Shown piece by piece: positions 7,024 to 13,953 of a stretch of DNA of 21,645 bases. The translations under genes and the position numbers were made by a program. Source of the DNA: Candidatus Babeliales bacterium (GTDB lineage Bacteria; Babelota; Babeliae; Babelales; JABDEC01); contig JARLHJ010000027.1 of the NCBI GenBank assembly GCA_031292305.1, positions 1 to 21,645 on the forward strand, given 5' to 3'. The notes under the pieces were generated by a model. The model saw only the letters and a program-made list of their open reading frames with translations, did no database searches and was not told where the DNA came from. Positions within the stretch are counted from its first letter, which is position 1. The number at the start of each line of letters is the position of its first letter.

Positions 7024-7490
7024 AGCTCTCTATTTCTTATAAATACATGTTTATTAATCTTATATATTTTAGTCCCGTTTTGTATTTCAAGATTGATTTT
7101 AATAGATTGTCCCTGGTTTTTAAATTCACATGACAATGTATTATAGTGAACTAAGCTCTTAATTTGGTTTTCCCACTTATTATTTTCTTTATTAAATTCC
7201 CCTTCTATTCTATATAATTTATTTTTTATTAAATTCCAGCCAATATCTTTATTAAATATAGAAATAACTATTATGTTTTTATCAATTAATTTTATAGTGT
7301 TTGTTTTTTGCAAATCACGAGCGATTAAATCTATTACTGACCATGACTGACTATTTAAATTCGAACTAATAGATTTATATTTTTTATACATTTGATTAGA
7401 AAATTGAAATAACAAAATAAAAAACATAGAAGATAATGCTATGTAAATTATTACCTCTGTTAGATAAAATCCAGGATTTTTGCGTGTCAT
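7020..7490 (-). CDS. Prepilin-type minor pseudopilin (PilW/GspJ-like)
   Basis: The product is 156 residues. The N-terminus MTRKNPG then FYLTEVIIYIALSS is a class III (prepilin) signal: basic leader, Gly before the cleavage site, Phe at +1 and Glu at +5, followed by a hydrophobic helix to about residue 28. Such proteins are cut and N-methylated by prepilin peptidase and enter type IV pilus or type II secretion pseudopilus fibres. The mature part looks like a small beta-rich domain with one Cys. It overlaps both neighbours by 4 nt, which indicates translational coupling. The middle place in the cluster fits a GspJ or PilW role. No assembly ATPase, platform protein or peptidase is present in the window. 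Confidence 0.75.
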   Translation of the reverse strand: MTRKNPGFYLTEVIIYIALSSMFFILLFQFSNQMYKKYKSISSNLNSQSWSVIDLIARDLQKTNTIKLIDKNIIVISIFNKDIGWNLIKNKLYRIEGEFNKENNKWENQIKSLVHYNTLSCEFKNQGQSIKINLEIQNGTKIYKINKHVFIRNREL

Positions 7491-7858
7491 ATAATTATTC
7501 CGGTAACAAAAGACACTGATTTATTTTTTTCATAAATATCCCAGCTTACTATAATTTTAACAATTACAAATTTCTTCTTATATTGTCCTTTTTTAATAAA
7601 TATTGGTTCAATTTTAACTTTATATTTTTGTTCGACTATAAACTCTTGAGAGATGTTTTTACTGCTTTGCAAATCTTCTAAGTAACTAGACGCAATATTA
7701 ATTGCATTAATTTTCATTTCGTTTTCTAAATTTAACTTGATTATATGCCAATAGAAACTTAATGACAATAATGCAACCAAAGAAAATATACCAATAGCGA
7801 TAACTAGCTCAATTAATAGAAAACCTTTATACTTGGTGGGAAAGATGGTAGCATTCAT
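7487..7858 (-). CDS. Prepilin-type minor pseudopilin (PilV/GspI-like)
   Basis: The product is 123 residues. The leader MNATIFPTKYKG precedes FLLIELVIAIGIFSLVALL, with Gly at -1, Phe at +1 and Glu at +5: a clear type IV prepilin processing site and membrane helix. The short length and place at the head of the operon fit GspI or PilV. The start is fixed because no other ATG lies before the leader. A GAGG site lies rather far upstream (about 15 nt). The start codon is only 27 nt from the divergent start at 7886, so each promoter must sit partly inside the other gene. Confidence 0.75.
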   Translation of the reverse strand: MNATIFPTKYKGFLLIELVIAIGIFSLVALLSLSFYWHIIKLNLENEMKINAINIASSYLEDLQSSKNISQEFIVEQKYKVKIEPIFIKKGQYKKKFVIVKIIVSWDIYEKNKSVSFVTGIII

Positions 7859-7885
7859 AAAAATTCTTTAACCTCAAGGATCAAA

Positions 7886-9706
7886 ATGAAACAGTTAAAA
7901 TTTCTCTACAGCATAATACTATCGTGTTCTTTATTATCTTCTAATATTTTTTGTTACGATGAACCAAAAGTAGGTCCAATTTCTATGGATCAAGTTTCTC
8001 AAGATGAAATGGATTTAGCAAAACTAACAGAAGAATTAATGGGTTCAATGACTCCAGAACAAAGAGCTGAAGTGGATCAGGAATTAGCAAAATTTATGTC
8101 TTTAGATGAAAAAGACCAAGGTGAATACTTAGAAAATAAATTCAAAGAACTTTCTGTAGATTTAGAAAAAGCTGAAGCTATGCAAAAAGAAGAACAGCCA
8201 GAAATCCCAGAACCACAAGAAGAAGTTAAGATTGAAGAACCAAAAACTAAACCGGTTGTAAAAGCAGAACTTACAAAAGTTGAGCAAGTAAATACTGCGT
8301 TGAAAAAAATTATTCAACACACAGAACCTTTGATTTTAAAAACAAAAGTATTACCACAAGTATCTAAAGATACTAAAATAGCAACAGACTGGTTATCATT
8401 GTCTGATAATCTTATAGAATTAAATTCATTTGCAAAAATCATCTCACCAAAAGAAAATCTAATAGATTTATTAGCTACAGAAGAATTCTTATTAGTACGA
8501 GATCAACTTAAAACAATAGCAAACTATTTAGAAGAAAATGAACCAACTGTTATAGTTCCTGACACAGCAGGACTTACAATAAATTATGATGAAGAAGATG
8601 AAGATGAAGCGGCAAACGTTATTGTAACTGCCCAAAATAAACTAAAAATAATTATCCCTAAGTTAAAATCATTAATAGAAGATGATCAAGTAATATGGGG
8701 ATTAAAAAGATTACTTCAAAAATATGCTCCGGAAGAATTAAAAAAAGTTGAAACAGAAAAAAAAGCGGAAAAAAAGTTTATTGCTGATTTTAAACCAGGC
8801 AAAGAAACTCCATCAACATACACACCAAAGTATAATGAACCATTCTTTCCTAATTATGGTGGATCTGGCTACAATCCTACAGCCTCAACCACATCAGACA
8901 AACCTGCGTTAAGCGGCTCTTCTGAAAAAGGTAAAGGCGGTAAAGGCGGCGGTGGAGATAAAGGGGATAAAGACAAAGGCGGCAAAAACAAAGATGGCAA
9001 AGACAAAGACGGTAAAGATAAAGATGGTAAAGATGGCAAACCTAAAAAAGATGATAAAAATAAAGGACCTGATTTAAAAAGCTTTAATGAATTAAAAGCA
9101 ACATTGGAAAATATTTCTAAAATAGCGAAAGACAATAAGATTTTAGATCTTATTAAAGATGATAAAGATAAAGACGAGAAAGACTCAGAAGAAGTTTATG
9201 GACCAAATGGTGAAGTATTAGAAGATTCAGGTGCATTTGGACCAAAAACTGAAGAACAAACAGAAAAAGAAGAGGCTAAACTAAAACCAGTTGATATTAA
9301 TAGCCATGATTTAACAGCACCATTTACACAAATTAATATGCATTATGACAAAGCTGCAAAATTAGTTGCTAAATTGAATGGTTCAATTAAAGCATTGCCA
9401 GATGATATAAAAAAGCATTTACAAAAGGACATCAAAGCTTTATTTGATAATCCAGAACTAAAATTAAAGAAAATAGACCAAGCTTATAAATTAATAAATG
9501 ATACATTAATCAAGCGAACAAAAAAAGGCGGTGTAGATGCAAATGCTACATCACTAACGCCTGACCAATTACTACAAAAACAAGTTGGTTTTGCATTAAA
9601 AAAACATACTGATCTACAAGATTTAATTGCAAACAAACCAAAAGTTAATCCTCTAGCGCCTGTTAATAAGAATATTAAAGTTCCTAAAGGGCCTAAAATA
9701 ACTTAA
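7886..9706 (+). CDS. Large secreted charged protein with Gly/Lys/Asp-rich linker
   Basis: The product is 606 residues with AAGGA before the ATG. Residues 1-23 are a signal peptide. Residues 35-100 are acidic and helical (LAKLTEELMGSMTPEQRAEV region), 101-125 a Pro/Glu linker, and 130-290 helical with an Asp/Glu cluster at 235-241. Residues 348-393 are low-complexity Gly/Lys/Asp repeats (KDGKDKDGKD). Residues 395-430 and 470-580 are again helical. The C-terminus is basic and Pro-rich. No catalytic motif or known domain was recognised. It has a solo strong terminator and faces the pseudopilin operon; sharing a control region with it could mean co-regulation, but a link in function is not shown. 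A weak promoter guess (TTGGTG at 7833, CATAAA at 7856) lies within the divergent gene. Confidence 0.85.
   Translation: MKQLKFLYSIILSCSLLSSNIFCYDEPKVGPISMDQVSQDEMDLAKLTEELMGSMTPEQRAEVDQELAKFMSLDEKDQGEYLENKFKELSVDLEKAEAMQKEEQPEIPEPQEEVKIEEPKTKPVVKAELTKVEQVNTALKKIIQHTEPLILKTKVLPQVSKDTKIATDWLSLSDNLIELNSFAKIISPKENLIDLLATEEFLLVRDQLKTIANYLEENEPTVIVPDTAGLTINYDEEDEDEAANVIVTAQNKLKIIIPKLKSLIEDDQVIWGLKRLLQKYAPEELKKVETEKKAEKKFIADFKPGKETPSTYTPKYNEPFFPNYGGSGYNPTASTTSDKPALSGSSEKGKGGKGGGGDKGDKDKGGKNKDGKDKDGKDKDGKDGKPKKDDKNKGPDLKSFNELKATLENISKIAKDNKILDLIKDDKDKDEKDSEEVYGPNGEVLEDSGAFGPKTEEQTEKEEAKLKPVDINSHDLTAPFTQINMHYDKAAKLVAKLNGSIKALPDDIKKHLQKDIKALFDNPELKLKKIDQAYKLINDTLIKRTKKGGVDANATSLTPDQLLQKQVGFALKKHTDLQDLIANKPKVNPLAPVNKNIKVPKGPKIT
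8927..9064 (+). repeat. Low-complexity repeat coding Gly/Lys/Asp linker
   Basis: Imperfect short units of the kind AAAGATGGT/AAAGACAAA repeat in frame and encode residues 348-393 of the 606-residue protein. The tract has the purine-rich bias expected of slippage-grown sequence. Confidence 0.8.
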
Positions 9707-9713
9707 TCTAGCT

Positions 9714-9758
9714 AATACAAAAAGCTACCAAGAAGGTTTCTTGGTAGCTTTTTGTATT
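9714..9758 (+). terminator. Very long hairpin terminator after the 7886-9706 gene
   Basis: A perfect 21-bp stem (9714-9734 with 9738-9758) with loop GGT begins 8 nt past the stop. The stem contains GCTACCAAGAA. The T-rich tail (TTTTTGTATTTT) serves the plus strand. Confidence 0.9.
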
Positions 9759-9760
9759 TT

Positions 9761-9883
9761 CCCTGTAGGCGAACCCGAAGCCAATAAATAACACTTAAAA
9801 TTTAATTGGCTGAGGGTGAGACAACCCGTCCAGGCCCGAAGCCACCGGCGGGTACAGCTAAATTTTAATTAAAATTATTTTTT
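9761..9883 (+). ncRNA. GC-rich structured intergenic element, possible small RNA
   Basis: The stretch 9707-10032 has no gene. This part is far richer in GC than its surroundings. It contains CCCGAAGCC twice (9774-9782 and 9835-9843), a GGGT/ACCC hairpin (9814-9827), an ACCCG/CGGGT pairing (9824-9828 with 9849-9853), and outer arms around GGCTG (9808-9812) and CAGCT (9855-9859). It ends in the 16-nt AT palindrome 9861-9876 followed by a T-run (9878-9883), like a weak terminator. No ORF fits. The strand, and whether it is transcribed at all, are not known. It could instead be a dispersed repeat. Confidence 0.35.
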
Positions 9884-9910
9884 CCAAAAAAATTTCTCGA
9901 ACATCATTCG

Positions 9911-9955
9911 CACACAATCAAGATATTGCATTACATAACTAACGAATTATACGAC
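9911..9955. repeat. Direct repeat flanking the 10033-10569 gene, copy 1
   Basis: 38 of 45 positions match 10609-10653, with an exact 21-nt core beginning CAAGATATTGCATTACATAA. It lies 78 nt upstream of the start codon. Confidence 0.8.
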
Positions 9956-9969
9956 AAATTAATAGAGTA

Positions 9970-9998
9970 TTGTATATACCCAAAAAAGCTTCTATGTT
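9970..9998 (+). promoter_or_regulatory. Candidate promoter of the 10033-10569 gene
   Basis: TTGTAT (9970-9975), 17-bp spacer and TATGTT (9993-9998) would start transcription about 28 nt before the ATG. It differs from the TTGATTTT family type. Confidence 0.4.
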
Positions 9999-10032
9999 AT
10001 TAATATTAAATCTCTAATATAAGGATCAACAG

Positions 10033-10569
10033 ATGAAGTATTTTATTATCGCCTTACACTTATTTATAATATGCTCCTATACATCAGAAACTTCAGCTCA
10101 TCATCCTACATATTCAGATTCCATAAGAAGAAGTCTTGTATTTAAAGCAACAACAAGAAGCAAAATATTCAATACTTATAATACACCTGAATGTTTAAAA
10201 ACTTTTGAAAAAAGAGGTAAAAAACAATTATTAAAGAACTTTAATAATTGTTTATCGACTGATATATTCACTGACAAATTCAAAGCTAGTTTAATAGTGT
10301 ATAACGGTTGTCCTCTGGTAAGCACTAGTCGAAAATTAAATGAAGAGCAAATTGAATTAATAAAGCCCTATTTAAAAGCTATTATAAGACATATTTATTT
10401 ATCTAAAGCATGGCATAATTATTTTACCAGCAGAAGAATGTTAAAAGAAATAATTATGTTAGTTAATAAGCTTGGTTTAGAAAAACAAATAATAAAAGAT
10501 TTGGTAAATGAAATTTTATATGAACTTAATCCAAATATTCAAGTCGATCAAAGAGCCGAGGAGAACTAG
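10033..10569 (+). CDS. Small secreted protein of unknown function
   Basis: The product is 178 residues. AAGGATCAACAG precedes the ATG. Residues 1-22 form a signal peptide with likely cleavage at ETSA/HH. The mature part is basic and mostly helical, with three Cys outside the signal (PEC, NNC and NGC) that could pair in an oxidising compartment. No family was recognised. The gene stands alone, is convergent with 10771-11328, and is bracketed by a 45-nt direct repeat, which may point to insertion or duplication as a unit. No terminator of standard form follows. Confidence 0.75.
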   Translation: MKYFIIALHLFIICSYTSETSAHHPTYSDSIRRSLVFKATTRSKIFNTYNTPECLKTFEKRGKKQLLKNFNNCLSTDIFTDKFKASLIVYNGCPLVSTSRKLNEEQIELIKPYLKAIIRHIYLSKAWHNYFTSRRMLKEIIMLVNKLGLEKQIIKDLVNEILYELNPNIQVDQRAEEN

Positions 10570-10608
10570 AAAACCATGAAGGCATAACTGGCAAATTAAA
10601 CAAATTCT

Positions 10609-10653
10609 CACACGGACAAGATATTGCATTACATAACCAACCAATTATGTGAC
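10609..10653. repeat. Direct repeat flanking the 10033-10569 gene, copy 2
   Basis: Partner of 9911-9955. This copy contains an ACATAA...TTATGT inverted repeat (10631-10650). A much weaker third likeness (ATTGCGTTATGCGAC) lies at 10738-10752. The convergent gap 10570-10770 otherwise holds only an imperfect AGCG(T5)/(A5)CGCT hairpin at 10702-10720. Confidence 0.8.
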
Positions 10654-10770
10654 GAGCGTATTAATATTCTGAGTACTTTGCATTCACTTAGATACCTGTA
10701 AAGCGTTTTTAAAAATCGCTCTAACCTGGTCATAATGATTGCGTTATGCGACAAGACTTTATTTATCTTC

Positions 10771-11328
10771 TTAGATAATTCCAAGTCTGCTAAATATTTT
10801 AATACAAAAATCATCTATCTTATTATATAAAGAATCAGCTTGTCCGGTTAAAAATTGATTAACAATTAAATAACCCATAAATCTTAGATATGGTATATTC
10901 GATATATTTAAGCAAGGTGAATAAGGAACAGCTAGTTTGCAAGATGTAGTATATTTTGGATTACCTAACTTATTAATACATAATTTCCATAAAATAAAAT
11001 ATTTTACTGCTAAAGAAATCATTTTTTTAAATTCACGCATAATATCTTCACCGTTAGAATTTTCATTTTCAGATAAACTCTTAAAAGCATTAAGAGCAAC
11101 TAAGCCGTCTTTCGTTGCTTTGCTTTGTAATAAAAAAATAAATCCGTTAAAAATACCTGTTGCCAATTCTTTTATAACCTCTGGACTATCTGCTTTTAAA
11201 GCAGATACTATGACCCTTGAATGTGATTGGGCAATAGAAAGTGCCATAGAATTTTCTAAAGAATAAGATTTATAACTAAAACCTAAAGACATCATAATAA
11301 AAGCAATCAAACCTATCTTTTTTAACAT
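10771..11328 (-). CDS. Small secreted protein of unknown function
   Basis: The product is 185 residues. AGGGGG lies before the ATG at 11328. Residues 1-23 are a signal peptide (cleavage likely after YKSYS). The rest is mainly helical, with four Cys (KLC, TSC, SPC, DFC) compatible with two disulfides. Hydrophobic stretches at about 58-68 and 105-118 are too short to be sure membrane spans. No family match was recognised. The promoter upstream (TTGACA) is the best -35 in the window, suggesting high expression. The gene runs towards 10033-10569 and may form a functional pair with it, but that is only positional. Confidence 0.75.
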   Translation of the reverse strand: MLKKIGLIAFIMMSLGFSYKSYSLENSMALSIAQSHSRVIVSALKADSPEVIKELATGIFNGFIFLLQSKATKDGLVALNAFKSLSENENSNGEDIMREFKKMISLAVKYFILWKLCINKLGNPKYTTSCKLAVPYSPCLNISNIPYLRFMGYLIVNQFLTGQADSLYNKIDDFCIKIFSRLGII

Positions 11329-11368
11329 TATAACCCCCTATTATAAATATAATTTACTATTAATTATA

Positions 11369-11396
11369 ATAATAACAAAGTGGTCAAATATGTCAA
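11369..11396 (-). promoter_or_regulatory. Promoter of the 10771-11328 gene
   Basis: Minus strand: consensus TTGACA (11391-11396), 16-bp spacer and TATTAT (11369-11374). The start would fall about 35 nt before the ATG. Confidence 0.6.
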
Positions 11397-11410
11397 ATGG
11401 AAATATTTAA

Positions 11411-11421
11411 ACCCGAAGGGT
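11411..11421 (-). terminator. Weak hairpin after ftsW
   Basis: ACCC/GGGT arms around a 3-nt loop are followed on the minus strand by TTTAAATATTT. It lies 16 nt past the ftsW stop. The 4-bp stem makes this a poor terminator. Confidence 0.3.
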
Positions 11422-11437
11422 ATGCCTATAATTTCTA

Positions 11438-12547
11438 TTAATAACTATTATTTTTTACATAATTTATGATAAGGCCAACCATTAACAAACTACAAATTAA
11501 TGCAGAATTACCATAACTAACAAATGGCAGCCCAATACCTTTAGTAGGAAAAAGCCCAGCAGCAACGCAGAAATTAATAAGTGCTTGCGCGCTAATCAAA
11601 ACAACAAAACCTAAAGTAGAAAACACACAAAATGTGTCATTAAATTTAAATGCAATACGTATACCAAAATATAAAAAGCCTACAAATAACATAATTAAAC
11701 ATGCAGACCCTACAAAGCCGGTTTCTTCTGCAATAATAGAAAATATAAAATCTGTATGTTGCATAGGCAGATAAAAAAATTTCTGCTTTGAATTAGAAAT
11801 TCCTATTCCCCAAAATCCACCTGAACCAATTGCAATTAACGATTGTATAATTTGAAACCCTGCACCTTGCGAATCTTGCCAAGGATCTAAAAAAGTTAAT
11901 ATACGTTTTAATCTATAAGATTTAAAAAGCACAAGGCTAATCAATACAGGCAAACTTAATAAGATAGTAGAAACTAAATATATTGCTTTAAATTGAGCTA
12001 TAAAAAGAAGAATAAAAGTGGTGAATGCTAAAGCAACTGATAAACCAAAATCAGGCTGTTTTAATAAAATACCACATGTGATAACTAAAATAAAAACCAA
12101 TGGCAAATAACTATGCGCAAAAGAAGCTCTTTGATATATTTTCTTTTCTAATAAATAGGCTACATATAAAATTAAAGATACTTTTAAAAGCTCACTCGGT
12201 TGAAAACTAAAACCTGCCAAAGAAAGCCAACGGGAAGAACCGTGAATTTTTTGACCTAAACCGGGAATTAAAGTTAATGCGGTTAAAAAGAGAGATCCAT
12301 AAAAAAACAATGGAGAAAGTTTTTTAATAAAATTTAATGGTAATTTTATCGTGATCAAAACAAAAACAATACCTAAGAGCGCACCAAAAATCTGCTTTTT
12401 TACAAAATAAGAAGCAAATCCAAATTTCTCTAAAGCAAATACTGAACTGGCTGAGTATATAAAAACAAAGCCAGTAATTAGTAAAGCTAGAACTATCGCT
12501 AAGAATATTCTGAGATTGAATATAAGTTCACTTCGATTAGAATACAT
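11438..12547 (-). CDS. ftsW: FtsW, SEDS peptidoglycan glycosyltransferase of division
   Basis: FtsW polymerises lipid II into septal glycan strands together with its partner class B PBP. The 369-residue product has 9-10 hydrophobic spans and SEDS signatures: YSASS (31-35), GSSRWL with GFSFQPSELLK (103-122), LKQPDFG (162-168), DPWQDSQGAGFQ (221-232), PMQHTDF (261-267) and NFCVAAGLFPTKGIGLPFVSYG (325-346 region). D266 in HTD aligns with the catalytic Asp of the family. RodA is the close alternative; FtsW is preferred because the gene directly follows murD, as in division/cell-wall clusters. AAGGAG precedes the ATG. It is the third gene of pepA-murD-ftsW. Confidence 0.92.
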   Translation of the reverse strand: MYSNRSELIFNLRIFLAIVLALLITGFVFIYSASSVFALEKFGFASYFVKKQIFGALLGIVFVLITIKLPLNFIKKLSPLFFYGSLFLTALTLIPGLGQKIHGSSRWLSLAGFSFQPSELLKVSLILYVAYLLEKKIYQRASFAHSYLPLVFILVITCGILLKQPDFGLSVALAFTTFILLFIAQFKAIYLVSTILLSLPVLISLVLFKSYRLKRILTFLDPWQDSQGAGFQIIQSLIAIGSGGFWGIGISNSKQKFFYLPMQHTDFIFSIIAEETGFVGSACLIMLFVGFLYFGIRIAFKFNDTFCVFSTLGFVVLISAQALINFCVAAGLFPTKGIGLPFVSYGNSALICSLLMVGLIINYVKNNSY

Positions 12548-12567
12548 ATTCTCCTTGCAATACGTTA

Positions 12568-12596
12568 TTTAAAATTTAATCTTATTAAATTTTAAA
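12568..12596 (-). other. AT-only inverted repeat between murD and ftsW
   Basis: Perfect 13-bp arms (TTTAAAATTTAAT) with loop CTT overlap the murD stop codon and precede the ftsW ribosome binding site. With no G or C in the stem it is unlikely to terminate well; it could modulate readthrough or RNA processing. Confidence 0.5.
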
Positions 12597-13953
12597 CTCG
12601 TTTTGCAATTTCTTTATTTACCAATTGCTTAAAAGCTTTTCCACGCTCAGTGTAAATAGTAAATAAATCATAACTTGAACCAGCTGGAGAAAATATAACC
12701 TTGTCTTTATCACAAGCAATTTTCATACAAATATCTACAGCCTCTTCAAGCGTTTTACTTTTGTAAGCTGGTATTGTATTTAAATCACAAAAATCTTTAA
12801 GTTGTTCAGCTTCAGCACCAAAACAAATTATAGTTTTAACTTTATCTTTTAATTCTTTAATCATTATAGAGCGATCAAAGCCTTTGCTTAACCCACCTAA
12901 AAATAAAATAATATTATTAGTTTTAAATTTTGACACAGCAGCAAGCGTAGCTTCTGGCACGGTGGATTTTGAATCATTATAAAACTCAACATCACCCTTT
13001 TGTGCAAACTTTTCTAATCTATGCTCGGGGATATCTAACTTAGTAACATCTATATTTAACTGAGTTTTATTCAAATAAAATGCGGCACAGATCATTAACC
13101 AATTTTCTACAAACGTAATTTCTGGCAGATTTTTTAGCGGATAGATAAATTCATGCGCGCTTGCATGATACTTATAAATATTCTCATCACTTATATAAAA
13201 TAAACTATCACCCTGCTTTAACAAAGCAAAATCACTTTCAAAAACTGGGTTAATTGAAAAGAAATTAAGTTTACATGAAGGGTTTTTTTTATAAATTTCT
13301 TTAATCAAATTAAACGGCACAAGAGCACAATCAAACTCATCTTGTTTTGACATAATCATGAATTTAGCGTCAAAATAAGATGACATATCCCCATGTCTAT
13401 CTAAATGATTAGGATATAGATTGGTCCAAATAGCAATTGCAGGCTTTAAAACATTAGAACATTCTAATTGGAAGCTAGAAATCTCTAAAACAACATTATC
13501 AATTTCGTCCTGGCGAAAAAGCAAATCACACATCCCCAGTCCAATATTGCCTGCAGCAACAGCACGAATGCCTTGCATACATAATAATGTAGTTAATAAA
13601 TGCGTTGTAGAAGTTTTGCCTAAAGTTCCTGTAATGGCAATAATAGGCTTGTTAAAATGCAAAGCAAAAAGATCTAGCTCAGATAAAAACTTATCTTTAT
13701 ATTTTGCTACGCTCGATAAATCAATACCAGGACTTGGAACTATAATATCATTGTGATTAAGAAAAGATTCTAAGTCTGCAGCCTGTGCAAAGAAAGATAT
13801 ATCTCTTTCTTTGCACCATGCTACTTCTAACTCAGTCAAATTTCGTTTTTCTAAAACTTCTAAATCATAGTTCCTAGAATACAAATAATTGGCAACTGAT
13901 TTACCAACAATACCAAATCCCCAGATGCCTATTTTTTTAGAACTAAGATCCAT
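12592..13953 (-). CDS. murD: MurD, UDP-MurNAc-L-alanine:D-glutamate ligase
   Basis: MurD adds D-Glu to UDP-MurNAc-L-Ala in the cytoplasm, using ATP. At 453 residues it is of normal length. Domain 1 has the Rossmann-like GIWGFGIVGKS (9-19) and PSPGID (73-78). The central ATPase domain has ITGTLGKTSTT (107-117), GNIG (135-138), EISSFQLE (157-164), NHLDRHG (182-188) and the candidate carbamylated Lys in DAKF (K197). The C-terminal domain has EHRLE (310-314), NDSKS (326-330), GGLSKG (353-358), SPAGSSYD (422-429) and RGKAF (437-441). The P-loop has Leu where GTNGK/GSNGK is usual. The start codon directly abuts the pepA stop (TAAATG), so translation is probably coupled; the own Shine-Dalgarno (GGGA) is weak. 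Confidence 0.95.
   Translation of the reverse strand: MDLSSKKIGIWGFGIVGKSVANYLYSRNYDLEVLEKRNLTELEVAWCKERDISFFAQAADLESFLNHNDIIVPSPGIDLSSVAKYKDKFLSELDLFALHFNKPIIAITGTLGKTSTTHLLTTLLCMQGIRAVAAGNIGLGMCDLLFRQDEIDNVVLEISSFQLECSNVLKPAIAIWTNLYPNHLDRHGDMSSYFDAKFMIMSKQDEFDCALVPFNLIKEIYKKNPSCKLNFFSINPVFESDFALLKQGDSLFYISDENIYKYHASAHEFIYPLKNLPEITFVENWLMICAAFYLNKTQLNIDVTKLDIPEHRLEKFAQKGDVEFYNDSKSTVPEATLAAVSKFKTNNIILFLGGLSKGFDRSIMIKELKDKVKTIICFGAEAEQLKDFCDLNTIPAYKSKTLEEAVDICMKIACDKDKVIFSPAGSSYDLFTIYTERGKAFKQLVNKEIAKRV

Noticed and set aside
8869-9135. Leu/Ser/Pro-repeat minus-strand frame
   Set aside because: Antisense of the Gly/Lys/Asp low-complexity tract; open by base bias, not selection.
9774-9843. CCCGAAGCC copies as a CRISPR array
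   Set aside because: Only two 9-nt copies with one interval, no further units and no cas gene nearby.
10629-10814. 61-codon minus-strand frame in the convergent gap
   Set aside because: It overlaps the end of the 10771-11328 gene in another frame, includes the direct repeat, and has no signal peptide or family likeness.
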